Positions 11,636 to 22,480 of a stretch of DNA of 64,000 bases are shown piece by piece. The DNA comes from Gymnothorax reevesii. Lineage: Eukaryota > Chordata > Actinopteri > Anguilliformes > Muraenidae. The DNA is taken from positions 74,403,120 to 74,467,119 of the forward strand of contig CM056583.1 of the NCBI GenBank assembly GCA_029721435.1. Reading direction: 5' to 3'. Position 1 is the stretch's first letter; each line of letters starts with the position of its first letter. Position numbers and translations under genes: made by a program. The notes under the pieces were generated by a model. It was not told the DNA's origin. It did not search any database and saw only the letters and a list, made by a program, of their open reading frames with translations.

Positions 11636-12771
11636 CTGGAGAAGAACAGTACAACTGAAATATTATCACACATTTCTCTTTCATATGCATGCACACAGAT
11701 GTACCGCTGTGCACTTTGTATGCTGCTTGTGTTGTAAAACAACAAAATGTCACAAAACAAAGTAGGGGCCAGCAAAGCTGTTTCAACAAACCGTAAATGT
11801 AGATATTCTATCTCACCAATGGTCTGCAGTTGTTACCATAGTGATGCTGATATTGTTTTCAGTTGACCTGTGTGTTATGTACGTGGGTGTGTTTGTGGCC
11901 AATTCTTGTGAACGTGATAGCATTGCAACCTTGTAAGATGCAGCCAGAAAACATTGCAAGTTAGAGGATGGGATAAAAAAGGAAGGCTGGGTTTGTAGAT
12001 GGGTGTGGCCTGGGTATGCAGTCACAGAACTCGTTATAATGAGGACTGCTTCACCGAATAACCATGCCAGCATCGCTGTCGCAGCTGGTGTAATCCCAGA
12101 TGGTCTCTAGTTATAGATTATTTGGTATGTACTCATTGCACTTTGGTTTTGATAAATGCATCCGCTACATAAAATGTAATTTAAATTTGCTCAGAATAAA
12201 TAGAGCAAACATGAACTAGGCTGAAAAGCAGGATGCAAAAACAAATAAGCTGATGCATATGGTTTTCTTTTTCCAGGAAGTGGCTCTCCTCAAATCTCAT
12301 GCTCTTTGAGTCAGGCTAAACCACGGAAATCTGAGTTGGAGACAGTCGTGCAAGTCGTGCAAGATGTTTCCTCGCATGATGACCATACTGTCCTACATTT
12401 CAATCACAACCAGAATCTCAGCTATTGTGACAACATTACATAAAGCATTCTTCTGCTTGGTTTGTCACCAATTCAGAATGGTCTAAAACCTTAAAATGAA
12501 GAGACCAAGATGGCGCTGTATTCTTTGCATTTCCTGATTTAGACTCTGTACAAATGATACAGCATGAATGGTGTTTTGAAAGAAACATCCGCTACATTTA
12601 AAACTTAGATTACTTGTTCAAGAAGTCTTGTTCTGCCAGATGTCAACCACTTTTACAAGATGTACAAAACTGTATTAATGGACTCTAGTTGAAGTCAGTG
12701 CAATTCCATTATTTCCTTGCCCTAATTTATGGTAGCTAAACCAAAGCAGCCAATGACAACATTCTCCTGAC
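11636..12771 (-). other. arid3c intron
   Basis: This 1.1-kb intron between the linker exon and the REKLES-alpha exon has consensus GT/AG ends on the minus strand. I see no transposon ends in it. It is one of the few introns here without an obvious insertion. Confidence 0.85.
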
Positions 12772-13016
12772 CTTTCTTAATAGAAAAGGTCTGTGAGATG
12801 AGGCTGCCGTTGGGGGTGGCCATGGTGGGGTGAGGCATGTGGATCTTTGATGAGGTGAGGTTGCTAGGGGTCCCAGCAGGAGAGTAGCTGAACATGTTTG
12901 ACCCGTAGCTCTGTCGGCGCCCCTCCCGCCGGTTACTGTCGATAGCTGCTTGAAGCTCGCCCGGTGAACTTAGCGCTCGCTTCTCACATTCATAGGGATA
13001 GAGGTACTTCATATAC
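12772..13016 (-). CDS. arid3c: arid3c internal exon: end of ARID and linker
   Basis: This 245-bp exon runs from acceptor ctcttcag to a weaker donor AAAG|gtcagg. It starts with YMKYLYPYECEKRALSSPGE and continues with LQAAIDSNRREGRRQ, the conserved C-terminal ARID extension of the ARID3 group. A Ser/Thr/Pro-rich linker follows (FSYSPAGTPSNL, HMPHPTMATPNG), ending at SIKK. The ALSSPGEL reading, where ARID3A-type proteins have GLSNPNEL, and the KK|EES junction with the next exon are the reasons for choosing ARID3C over ARID3A/B; this comparison is from memory. The linker is probably disordered and is expected to vary between species. An alternative donor further downstream cannot be excluded, but gtcagg keeps the frame. 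Confidence 0.95.
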
Positions 13017-13531
13017 CTGAAGAGTGAAAACAAGTAATGAGGACAAATGTTGCTCCTTGCTGTTTTGATTATTCTTTTTTGAATTCATGTTTTTTTCTAT
13101 TGTCTTTTTATGCTACTGTTGATAGATTAACTGACTGAGGAACTGTAATTGTGTATAACTGTGTATGTTATATTTACATTACATAATAAGCTTCTATAAG
13201 CTCCTTTAAAGCAGCGGTTGGTAAGTCTTATGAAAGTAACTTTTTGTCATTTTTGCTAAAACTGTCACTGTGTACAGACAGTATTACATAAAACTAGCAC
13301 TCTGTAATTTAAAAAATCCTCCTTTAAACCCACTTACTGCTCCGACTGCAATTTAAAAGAATCGCTCGGACCGACCAAAAAGAACCAATGAGAGCCAGGA
13401 TGGTGTCTGACAGCCGTCAAACAGTGCACATGCACGCGCTGCAGACAGCACCCCCCCCCCCTCCTCAGTTCACGCCTGTGCTCAGTTAAGCTCAAATCTC
13501 CGAGAGAGGGTTCAGGAGCTTAGAGAGAATA

Positions 13532-13778
13532 ATGGCGCAATAACAGCCATCAGCAAGGGAAAAAATACCGATACCTCCGTTATCGTCAACAGCACACACG
13601 GCTAAGACAAGTAAGAGGAGGAAACCAGAGGAAAAAAAAGCACAAAAGAAAGAATTAGACAAAGCCCAGGATAAAACGAGTGAACATCGGAGTGGCTTTT
13701 CAGAGGTGGAGGGAACTCCGTGATCTGGAAGGATTAAAAACCGATGCAGAGTTGGCCACTTTTCTGCTTGACAGGTAA
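13532..13778 (+). pseudogene. Transposon-borne short ORF with IGxAFxRWR motif (broken)
   Basis: From an ATG at 13532 the frame meets TAA at codon 4, then stays open through a Lys/Glu-rich stretch (KRRKPEEKKAQKKELDKAQD). A shift of about two bases near 13681 moves it to the frame reading VNIGVAFQRWRELRD, then LKTDAELATFLLDR. The end is either TAA (13776) or a splice donor (ACAG|GTAAAC), both supported by sequence. The same motif recurs at 16589-16765. I do not know its function. A basic region followed by a conserved hydrophobic helix could be a nucleic-acid-binding or interaction segment of a transposon protein. Confidence 0.65.
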
Positions 13779-14625
13779 ACCCTTGACTCTGAAAGAGTCA
13801 GACAACATATTGATGACACAATAATAAAGTTAAATTAAGTTTCTTTGAGACGCCATAAAATTTCTCATACAGTGAATTGGCTCAATGAATTTTTAGATGA
13901 TTTTTAAATAGACTTTCAGCGAGGATGTAACTAAAGAAGGCAGTTCACAGTGTGTGCTATTTACCTCAGCCGCCGTTTTTCCTCAACTATTTGATCGCTT
14001 GCGAGAAGGCAGGTTTGCTGGAGGTCAAAATGTCTTTGGTGAACAAAATAAAAAAACAACTTTTTGCGATCAGCCATCTTTGCAGTTTACATTCGCTTGG
14101 AACGCTTTGAGGTCGCAACTGGTACCATCCGAGTGGGATAAGTCCGACTTCCCACTTTTCTGGAAAGCAGCATTACTCCAGCCCTAACCGGCATCAATTC
14201 ATTTTCGCTCTGCAAATAAGCGAGTGAATGTCACTTACAAGCACAGTTGCTGTTCGAATAGCCAGCATCTTGTAATTGTTACAGTACTCCGTAGTGCATG
14301 TAATGTTACTGTGATGTTGCAGTCAAGCTAATGTTAGCTTGTTTTCGATGCTAGGGGTAATGTTACTGGCGTTGTTTTATTAGAAAGTTGCATAAAATAT
14401 CCTCATGAAGTAACCTGGCAGTCTTATTGGTTGTGTCGTTGTCCTCATAAATATGTGTAACGTTTCTGTGCTCTCACAGCTAAATGCTGTCATACATGGT
14501 TTTCTGGCCATTCAGCAGGATTCACGACAGTTTCTGTACTCAAAAAATGGGTAACTTACTGAAATAAGCGTGTGCTTTTACTGAATACATACTGATGTAG
14601 ATTACTTTTCATGTTGACATGATTT

Positions 14626-15947
14626 CGCCTACCACAGGATCAGGTGTGTAACATGAAAAAAAATCATGTTATGTTCAATTTAGAAAAGATCTTATCAGTC
14701 CCACTCAGTAGTCATCAGCAGATTTAGATGTACATGTCATCGAAAACGTCATTCAATTATCTCGCGGCAATGCGGTTTTATGCATTTTAATGCTTCCATT
14801 TTCCGGTTGATTTTTGGTGTTATTTTGGAGCAGAGAGTCATCAACCAATGTTAATTGCTTGTTATTTTGAATTTTTACAAAATTTAGGAACAATTTAGTA
14901 GTATATTTTGTGACTAATAACAAATTTTTATTGCTTTTCAGAAAAATACCAAGACCAAATTGTTTGTTGATGTTGCTGCAATATGATGACAGAATGTCTT
15001 TGTTATATAACTTTAATATAAATAACAATATTAGCATCATACCTGTACAAACACCTGAAATAAATCAAGCACAGGCATATTTTTGACTTTGTTACTTGTA
15101 TTTCACCTTAATAAAGCAAAATAACAAACTCCAGGTGTGTCATAATCGTGTACGAAAAGTTACGACCCATGGAAAAACTTGCCATTTCTGCCCAAGAAAA
15201 CATGTAGTGTCCGTAGACAGAGTGCTTTTTCAGTCCACTTCAAAGGTTTTAAGCCACTATTTTTGTCCATAGTGTTAATAATAATAATAGGTAATAGGTC
15301 ATTATAATAGAACACATACAAAATATGTTGTGGGAATGAGTTAATTCAGAATTATCACAGCCCCGTTCGCAAATTGTGTAGTGTGTCCGTAGACAATGTA
15401 GTGTCCATGGACAATGGCCTTATGCTTTATAAAACTTGGAAAACTCAATCTTCTGAAGATTTTATTTGCTTTTTTCTGATATCTACTCCAAAATAATTAC
15501 TTCTAGTTTCTTTATCATGAAGTGAAATGCTCAAAACACTCAAAAAAATATACTTTATGGTGTCCATTATCATGATCTAAACACATTAGTGGAGGGAAAT
15601 TGATTAGTATGTTCTTATACATTACAGTTATGCCATAAAAGTTTTCTGTCTCAAATGTTTTGAGTTAAGGAATTTTTCTAATAAATAATTCTCATTCTGG
15701 GTTTATTTATGGGTATTTGTTTGAGTAATACCACGAGACTATATGTGTAGTGTCCGTAGACAACACACAACATTCCTCACTTGCGGTCATGCTGTGAAAA
15801 AACCGATAAGTCTTGTGCTCTGATCTTTCAGAATTATATTCTCCAGACACCATTGCACCTTTACACAGACAAATTGTTACCCTAGGAGTTTATTCTAAAA
15901 TTAGCAATTTTGCACCAACTTATGTCCACCTGATCCTGTAGTAGGCG
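14626..15947. mobile_element. Nested element with 21-bp inverted ends and repeated internal motif
   Basis: CGCCTACCACAGGATCAGGTG (14626-14646, 21 bp, first 20 decisive) is inverted at 15927-15947 with one mismatch. TTT lies on both outer sides and may be a 3-bp target duplication. The body is about 1.3 kb and AT-rich, with no sizable plus-strand frame. It contains four copies of TGTAGTGTCCGTAGACA or close variants (15203, 15377, 15397, 15746). No superfamily is assigned. Confidence 0.7.
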
Positions 15948-16286
15948 TTTATTTCTGCTCGTTTGCTGGCCAGCAGTGTTGACTGTTCACAACAGTAATG
16001 TCTAGCCTCGGCAACTTGGCCGTTTTCATAATGTTCAGTAATGTCTCTCCACAGTCGCATGCACAACAGCTCGCGTGCCTTCGTGTGCACGGCAGCCTTC
16101 TGGGGGAGGGTCTTAGGGCAGGAGTGCAGTGGAGAGGGACGGGGAGGGATCTGAAAGTTGCATTTTTTCAAATTTTTATGCCAAGTCCTCTCTCTCCTCA
16201 AAGTTACCAACTGCAGCTTTAATGAAGAAGAAAAAAAGCACAGCCCAGCAAATTAAAACAGGCTAGCATATGATGGTATTCACACA

Positions 16287-17414
16287 TTTAAAGGAGCAAT
16301 AGTTAAGAAATGTATGTTGATTAATCATGAAATGTTCCTGATATATCACCAGACATTAAGGAATGATGTTAATTTCAAATACTTATATCACTGACAACAG
16401 TAGTCCAGCCAGAATATTCTCATTACAAAAGTGAAGTTGCAGCCCACAACTAATGTTTATGTTGTCATTCTGTGTTTTGGCCTGTTGCGCCGCCCTCCAC
16501 CCATCTCCCAATCATGAAGTCAGTAGCATTTCGGCATCCAGGTTGCCAGTTACCACTGAACTGCAGCTACCAGCGTTTCAGAGCACAAATGTCTGACGTT
16601 ACTAAACCTAAAAGGCCTCGTTATGATTCCAAAATACGTCGTGACAAAGTCAGAAACAAAACAAGGATCTGTATAGGACATGCCTTTGAAAGATGGAGAC
16701 AGCTGAAAGCAGAGAAGAATTTGAAGACCGACGCCGAAGTTGCTAATTTTCTCCTGGGCAGATAAGATTCAGCTAAGTTTGGCTAACTTAATTCTATATA
16801 GGCACGGACATTTCAAATATTCCCTACAGTCGAATAACGTTATGTATGTTTGTTCATGGTACGTTAGTGCGGATCGGGTGGGTCATCGAATTGACTAGGT
16901 AACAAATTGTTTGAGAAATAAAAACCGTGGCTCTTCATTGCTAACATTAGCAATGCATTATTAGTCCGTTTCTCTGGCTTTATGTTGAGACGCTGTGCAA
17001 ACCATTCCAACATTAGCACAGCCATTATGGCAATATGAAATGTAATTGAAACAGTACATCGGTCAAATGAGTCCGCATTCATTCTTTACGCATTTTACAG
17101 TATGGACTTTAGTGGGCTATCCACACAGAAGCGTGACAAGCAAGTCGACCAATATGACCATTGCTAAAGTTAGTTAGTCATTAGTCTTGATCTTTTCTGA
17201 ACTGAACTGAACACAACGCAGTGAGAGCAAATCATTGGTGATATTGAAACGTAGCCATGGTAGCTCCGTGTATTGGAAATTCTTGCTGGATCTGGCAACC
17301 TAGCTGGCAACCTCTCGTCTGGGGGAGAGGAGGAAGGGATACTGCGCTCTGCACTACTTTGAATGTGATTGCACTACCAGTTTTGGCCACAAACTTACAT
17401 ATAGCTCCTTTAAA
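16287..17414 (+). mobile_element. Second TTTAAAGG-ended DNA transposon with intact short ORF
   Basis: The left end TTTAAAGGAGCAATAGTTAA is inverted at the right end (ATAGCTCCTTTAAA, 17401-17414), with an outer match extending to about 24 bp. The element is 1.13 kb. It lies only about 65 bp from the end of the 13.2-16.2 kb element and carries a related short ORF (16589-16765). This suggests the two belong to one superfamily with different termini. No transposase domain is evident in the remainder. Confidence 0.75.
16589..16765 (+). CDS. Short transposon ORF, 58 codons, IGxAFxRWR motif
   Basis: The frame from ATG (16589) to TAA encodes a basic N-terminus (KPKRPRYDSKIRRDK) followed by KTRICIGHAFERWRQLKAEK and LKTDAEVANFLLGR. 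It aligns by eye with the broken ORF at 13532-13778: shared IG.AF.RWR.L, LKTDAE and A.FLL.R. Both copies end at the same place, after Arg, either at TAA or at a former splice donor (here GCAG|ATAAG). It may therefore be the first coding exon of a longer transposon protein. It is intact over this length, but expression is unknown. A longer in-frame start at 16472 exists and seems less likely. Confidence 0.5.
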   Translation: MSDVTKPKRPRYDSKIRRDKVRNKTRICIGHAFERWRQLKAEKNLKTDAEVANFLLGR

Positions 17415-17559
17415 TGCAGGCATCTCATCTCTGACAACATTAGTAAAAGGAGGGAATCATCCAGGTAGCAGCCAATTATTCTTCAGTAATTTGGAGAATT
17501 TTCGGTCTCAAGCTTTATTGGGCAGTTTACCTCAAGATTAAACAAGGTATAAGTCAACG

Positions 17560-17875
17560 CGAAAGCCGTGATTCCTATGCCACTGACAGCAATGGCTTCA
17601 TATGCCATTAAAGTTGATCTTCAGACCCCACAAATGGATGACCTTATGTGACCTTGACCTTTGACCTAATGACTCCCAAATTCTAATCAATTCATCTACC
17701 CTCTGTGAGAAGTTATCTTATCCGATTTGGTCAAAAACTGTCCCCTCCTTGATTAGATAACACACACACACACACAAACCGTGAGATGCACAGACGTGCG
17801 GACAAACAGACAGATGTTGGGGAAGCAGCATGCCTCCCACCAACCGCCCACACAGGAGCGGAGGCATAATTAATG
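17560..17875. repeat. HINE-like interspersed repeat fragment
   Basis: It contains TGACCTTGACCTTTGACC (from about 17650), a short CA run (17760-17776), a GGACAAACAGACAG stretch and GGAGCGGAGGCATAATTAAT (from 17856). I recall this order from abundant fish repeats thought to be Helentron-derived. Ends are not sharply defined. Confidence 0.5.
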
Positions 17876-18940
17876 AATTTTTCCATTGACTCAGGGCCTT
17901 GATATAGCTACCAGGAGCACATTAAGTTACAGCTTGCGAGCAGTGCGTCTGACTTAAATCTTGTCATCAACAGAGTCCGAGCAGACTGACTGCGTACAGC
18001 CCTGATTTTGTGACCACGTGGACCTGTGCACAAGGGGTCCGCACTATTTAGAATACATCAGCGACGTGCGAGCAAAAAACTGAAAAATTGAGTGTACTTA
18101 ACAACACCCAGGCACTTGACTGCATTCTGTGATAGCACACATTAAAGTCAAATCTATCTTTGTAGCTTGTTTCATTTCTTAAGTTTCAACAGTTTTCTGG
18201 ATGCAGTTCTCTGATAAAATTTACCTCCACTGACACACGGTGTCCAACGCGCTGAAATTTCATTGTAACCATTTATGCAAATCCTGGGCCAAATGAAAAT
18301 GTAAAAGTAGCGAGATGATAATTACTTTGACGATTTGCCCTTTCCTGTACATTAAGCTAAATCGTGTCGAGACAATAATTAGGCTGAACCAAGCAAACTC
18401 AGTAATTTTATTTATTCATTTATCTTGTTCAGAATGTTTAAAATGTAAATTCAATCCTAATGCATGTGCCCTTTTAATTTGCACTTTGAAACATATTAGC
18501 ATACAGGTATGTTTGCGTACTAAATTAAAAATTTTTGAGCTTTGTCTTAAATTTACTAAATAAAAGTTATGTACAGTAAGTGCCTTGAGGGAAAAAAAAA
18601 ATCCAAATCAATTTGTTCACACTGAGGTAAACCAGCAGCAAATTTTTGACAATTTTTTAAAACCCATTGTTTTTGACCTCACAGTGCGTGAAATGTGTTT
18701 GCAGGTACCACTAAAATTGTATGCGTAAAAAACAAGATATATTGTACGTAACATACATACAATTTACAAATTGTAAATATTCCCAAAGTGACCTAAAATT
18801 TCCAGCAACAATAAATATTTTCACAATTTAATTAGAATATTTAAATAATGCACATTGATGTGCGTGCTGAAAAGAGTGAGATATGGCTCTTACACCGTAC
18901 AGTCAACCCCCTTATCTGGCTTGTCAGAGCCGCAACTCAC
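17876..18940. other. Intronic sequence, nothing recognised
   Basis: AT-rich DNA directly downstream of the ARID core exon, without transposon ends or credible coding potential. Confidence 0.5.
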
Positions 18941-19124
18941 TGTGTTCGGAGTGTGAAAGCTGCGCTTGTGATGGAGGTGGGCAGGTTCAGGCCCTTGGTG
19001 ATCTCACGCCATATCTTCTTATTGATGACCTCTACTAAGCCGCCTTTTTCTGTCACGAGCTTGTAGAGAGTGTACAGATCCAGCACCTGCTTCGCCATGA
19101 TTGGAATCCGATTCACTGGAGTCC
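18941..19124 (-). CDS. arid3c: arid3c internal exon: ARID core
   Basis: This 184-bp exon lies between acceptor ctgcag (19130-19125) and donor CACA|gtgagt. It encodes most of the ARID core: TPVNRIPIMAKQVLDLYTLY, then a segment holding EKGGLVEVINKK and WREITKGLNLP, ending in AFTLRT and the first two bases of Gln. This covers the helix-turn-helix-like part of the ARID fold that contacts DNA. All expected core residues are present and there is no frameshift or stop, which indicates a functional gene. Incoming phase is 1 and outgoing phase 2. The next exon supplies the G that completes Gln. The intron separating it from the exon at 36.4 kb is about 17.2 kb and full of transposons. Confidence 0.97.
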
Positions 19125-21650
19125 CTGCAGAAACAAACACAATATCCACAATCAATGCCATTAACTCCAGCTCATCGACAGGCTTCTCTGGTGGCTATAA
19201 GGCCAATTAATCTCCACTAAGTAAAATGTCTAAAAGCTCCACTCTTTCACAAATGGGAAATGTCATTTTCAGAACTTGCACAAAAATCGTTTCTCTCCAT
19301 TGAACATGCAGGAAAGACAGTGAAGTGTTTTCCTGTTTGCTAACCATTATCTATGTCCTGGAGTTTTTGCAGGCAATGTGTAGTTAATGGGCATAATCAA
19401 ATAGCAAATTAAATAAGGCTGCCATGTTACCACTTTATGACCAAGTATCAGCAATAATTAAATAAATAAAATAAAAGACAAGCATCTTTAATTTTGCTTA
19501 CCGTGGTTTTTCATGTAAAAAGCTGCAAGAGCACAAAGCATTCAAGATAAATTAAAGAAAGTCTTATTGCAAAGATATTTAAATACAAAATCTAACATAA
19601 AATAGGGAAAAATTTGTGGTTTAGCAAGTTATATTGAGTATCCCTCCTCTGGGTGATGTCAATTGGAAATCATTACTGCGGCCAATAAGAAATTTACCCT
19701 CAGCTTGATGCTTACTGTTTTTCTCTTGCATACGGAGAAAATGAAATATTTCAGAATGAGCCCACTGAGCGTCTACAGACAACATCACTTTGTGAAACTC
19801 TCGAGAACTCCTTCTTTAGAAAAGTCAGAGCCGGAAACATATTGCTCAAGTAGGTTGATCGGAAGGGTTATTTTTCAGTCTCCCTACCCCTGCTTTCAAA
19901 CACAAACTAAGTGCAATTTCTGAAATTAAATGCAGCCAACCACAGCCACATTTCTGATGTTTAAATTTTAACTTTCAAGCACATATTTATAAGGACAGGT
20001 AATGGTAATCGTGACCTACACGAACAGGATTCGAGAGACAGTCACTGAAAAAAAGCCCTGCACGGCCATTAATCACCACCTTTATAAAACAAAGACATAC
20101 CATTTATTTTGAATTACTGTAACCTATAATGAGAGGGGCCAAGGTTTTCCATGTGGAAACAAGAGAAGCTGACCCCGAGATAATTAACCTGTACTTTGCT
20201 GATAGAGTGCTATTGTGCACATCGAATTTGCCATAACAGCAATCAATAGCCAGTGAAATATAACACAAACAACAAGGATACAGTTTATACTGGAAAAAAA
20301 GATGGAGGCAGAAATACCACCTGGGGCAGTAAAAACACATCAATCGAGCCTCATAATTATTGCCTTGTTTTGTCAGCTTGGCACGCAAAGAGAGACATTA
20401 AAATAATGACGCACTCCCACTGTCCTTGCGCACAATGCAGGCATCATATTTCAAGCTGGGGCACCTAAGTATTCCACAGCCATTTCTATTGAACAGCTTC
20501 TCCAAAGCTGTCTATATGTCAAGAGGTATTGAAAAGAAGCTGAATGCCCAGTGGACTTTAAATGTTAGTCTTAATTACGGCGCCGGGATAATTAGTGCGC
20601 CACTGAGGACAGCTTTCCGGGGAGTCCTTTATTTTTTGTCCATTCGTTATTTTTCTGTTCACTTTCCATCCATAATAAGCTAGTTTTGGAGATAATAGTA
20701 TCGCCCAGCACATGTAACAATCTAACAATTCTAATTCACTGTAGCAAAAAAAAAGAACATCAAAATTATTTGCGCTCTAGAATCACCAATTTTCAAACAT
20801 AATATGAGAAGGACCTTTACCCACGTGGGGCAGTGAGAAAAGGAGTTCCCATAAAAAAAAATAAATTCAATTTTTGACAGTCCCAAAGGAAAACAAGCAA
20901 AGTGTACTTTCGATAAACAGCACATAAGCAGACATGTTTTACTGAGCTGACCCATTACATGGATACCTTTGGGCAGACTCAAAATCAGTTGTACACAATC
21001 CTTCAAACTATTTTAAATGTCAAGCTATGGGTATGTTGGGCACCATGAAAATTTTGGCAGGTAACTGCAGTGCAGAGTTGATTTCAAGCAAAACTGTATT
21101 AGGCAGGTAGTTTCAATGGCGTTTGATCAGCCACAACAATAAAACCACCAGCCTAAGATTTTGGAAGTCCCTATCACGCTGCAAAAACAGCTTGATCAAA
21201 CTAAGTCTGCCTGGAATTCACAAAGCTGCGGTTTCCCAGCAGAAAATTTTCCCGCGCATCACACACTTTCCATCAGCTTGATTCCTCCCACAGTGCATCC
21301 AGGTGATACCTCTTCCCCGGAAAAATAACGCAGATATACCCTGCTGGTGCACATGATGTAAATAAAATAGGACTCACTGAACCAGGTTACCTTTTTGATT
21401 GCTCTGACGTCCAGTTTCGATGCTCATGTATCTCTTGTAGGTGCTTTTGGTGGTGGACCAGAAATGAAAGGGGCTCTTCTACTGATAGGCATCAAAAAAG
21501 CGCTAAACGTAGCAGGGTGGTCTTCTCTGTTTGTTGTGACACAGTCCTCATGTAAGAATCGTTGAAATTCTCTGTGATTTGTGCCACAGTCACTCTTCTG
21601 TCCATTTTTCACCGGGAGGGATAGCCCTTGTGCTTTGATGTACCTTGGGT
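19125..21650. other. Repeat-poor intron segment, possible conserved regulatory DNA
   Basis: These 2.5 kb upstream of the ARID core exon show no transposon termini or tandem repeats, unlike most of the window. Complex, TAAT-rich sequence (for example around 20100-20680, including AGATAATTAACC and CATAATTATTGCC) resembles vertebrate conserved noncoding elements in texture. That is an impression and needs alignment. The open frames here are short and unconvincing. Confidence 0.35.
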
Positions 21651-22480
21651 GCCCCAAACCCCGTTGCTGGTTCAAGGTTAATCGCTCCTTGGACCACCAT
21701 CAGTAGGTAGTCACCATAAACCTATGTTGTGTTGTGAGGGTCGACGGGAAACATTTGGTATTGGACTCACCTCCTGAGGAGCTTTTCCTGTATCCTAGTG
21801 GAGGCAGGGGACATGGAGGACCCTGTGCAAAGTCTCCATTGAGGAAGTGGCTGCCTTGAGCTGTGGCCAAAGGTTATAGGTGCCAGTCATGGCAGCAGCC
21901 CAGGACCCGTTGGTGGACACTAGTGGTGAGGGAAGCCGTCAAGCTGAAGAATGCAGCTGTTAGGGCTTGACTGGCCGAGAGGACTCCTGACTCAGGCGAT
22001 AGGTACCGGCAGGCTAGAAGGTGGTGCAGTAGAAAAAACTTGGGTTTGGGAGGAGTTTGGGGAGGCTAAGGAGAAGAAGTTTAGGTTGGCCTCAAAGAGG
22101 TTCTGGCAAACTGTCAGACAACTCAGGAGGAGAAGGCAGGGCTTGGCCTAAGCTGTTTTCAGCAGGGGTGGGGAACTGCTGACCTCGACTAGGGATATTT
22201 GGTGGAGGAAGGAGCACCTTGAGGAACTCCTGAAACCTGCAGACATGCCCTCCGTTGAGGTGGCAGAGGCGGAGGATTTGGGCGATATTTTGTCTATATA
22301 CCTAGTGGAAGTCATTGAGTTAGTCTGAAAGGTCAGCAGAGGCAAGTCACCAGGGTTGGAGGAGATTCTTTCTGAGATGCTGAGGGCTCTGGATGTTGGT
22401 TGACACGCCTGTTTAAAAGTTGCATGGATGTCAGGTACAATGCCCTTGTATTGGCAGACTGGGGTGGTGATTCCCAGTTT

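Larger units (their letters stand above)
13206..16222 (+). mobile_element. TTAAAGC-ended DNA transposon carrying a short ORF remnant
   Basis: The left end TTAAAGCAGCGGTTGGTAA (13206) is inverted at 16204-16222 (TTACCAACTGCAGCTTTAA). The 5' third holds a broken reading frame (13532-13778) encoding a basic segment and an IGVAFQRWREL motif. The centre, 14626-15947, is a second, nested element. Without it the host element is about 1.7 kb. No full transposase can be read, so it is a non-autonomous or decayed member. It lies in the arid3c intron between the exons at 13016 and 18941. Confidence 0.75.

Noticed and set aside
11389..11658. 89-codon plus-strand frame
   Set aside because: It is the antisense of the arid3c REKLES-alpha exon, which has splice sites and family similarity on the minus strand.
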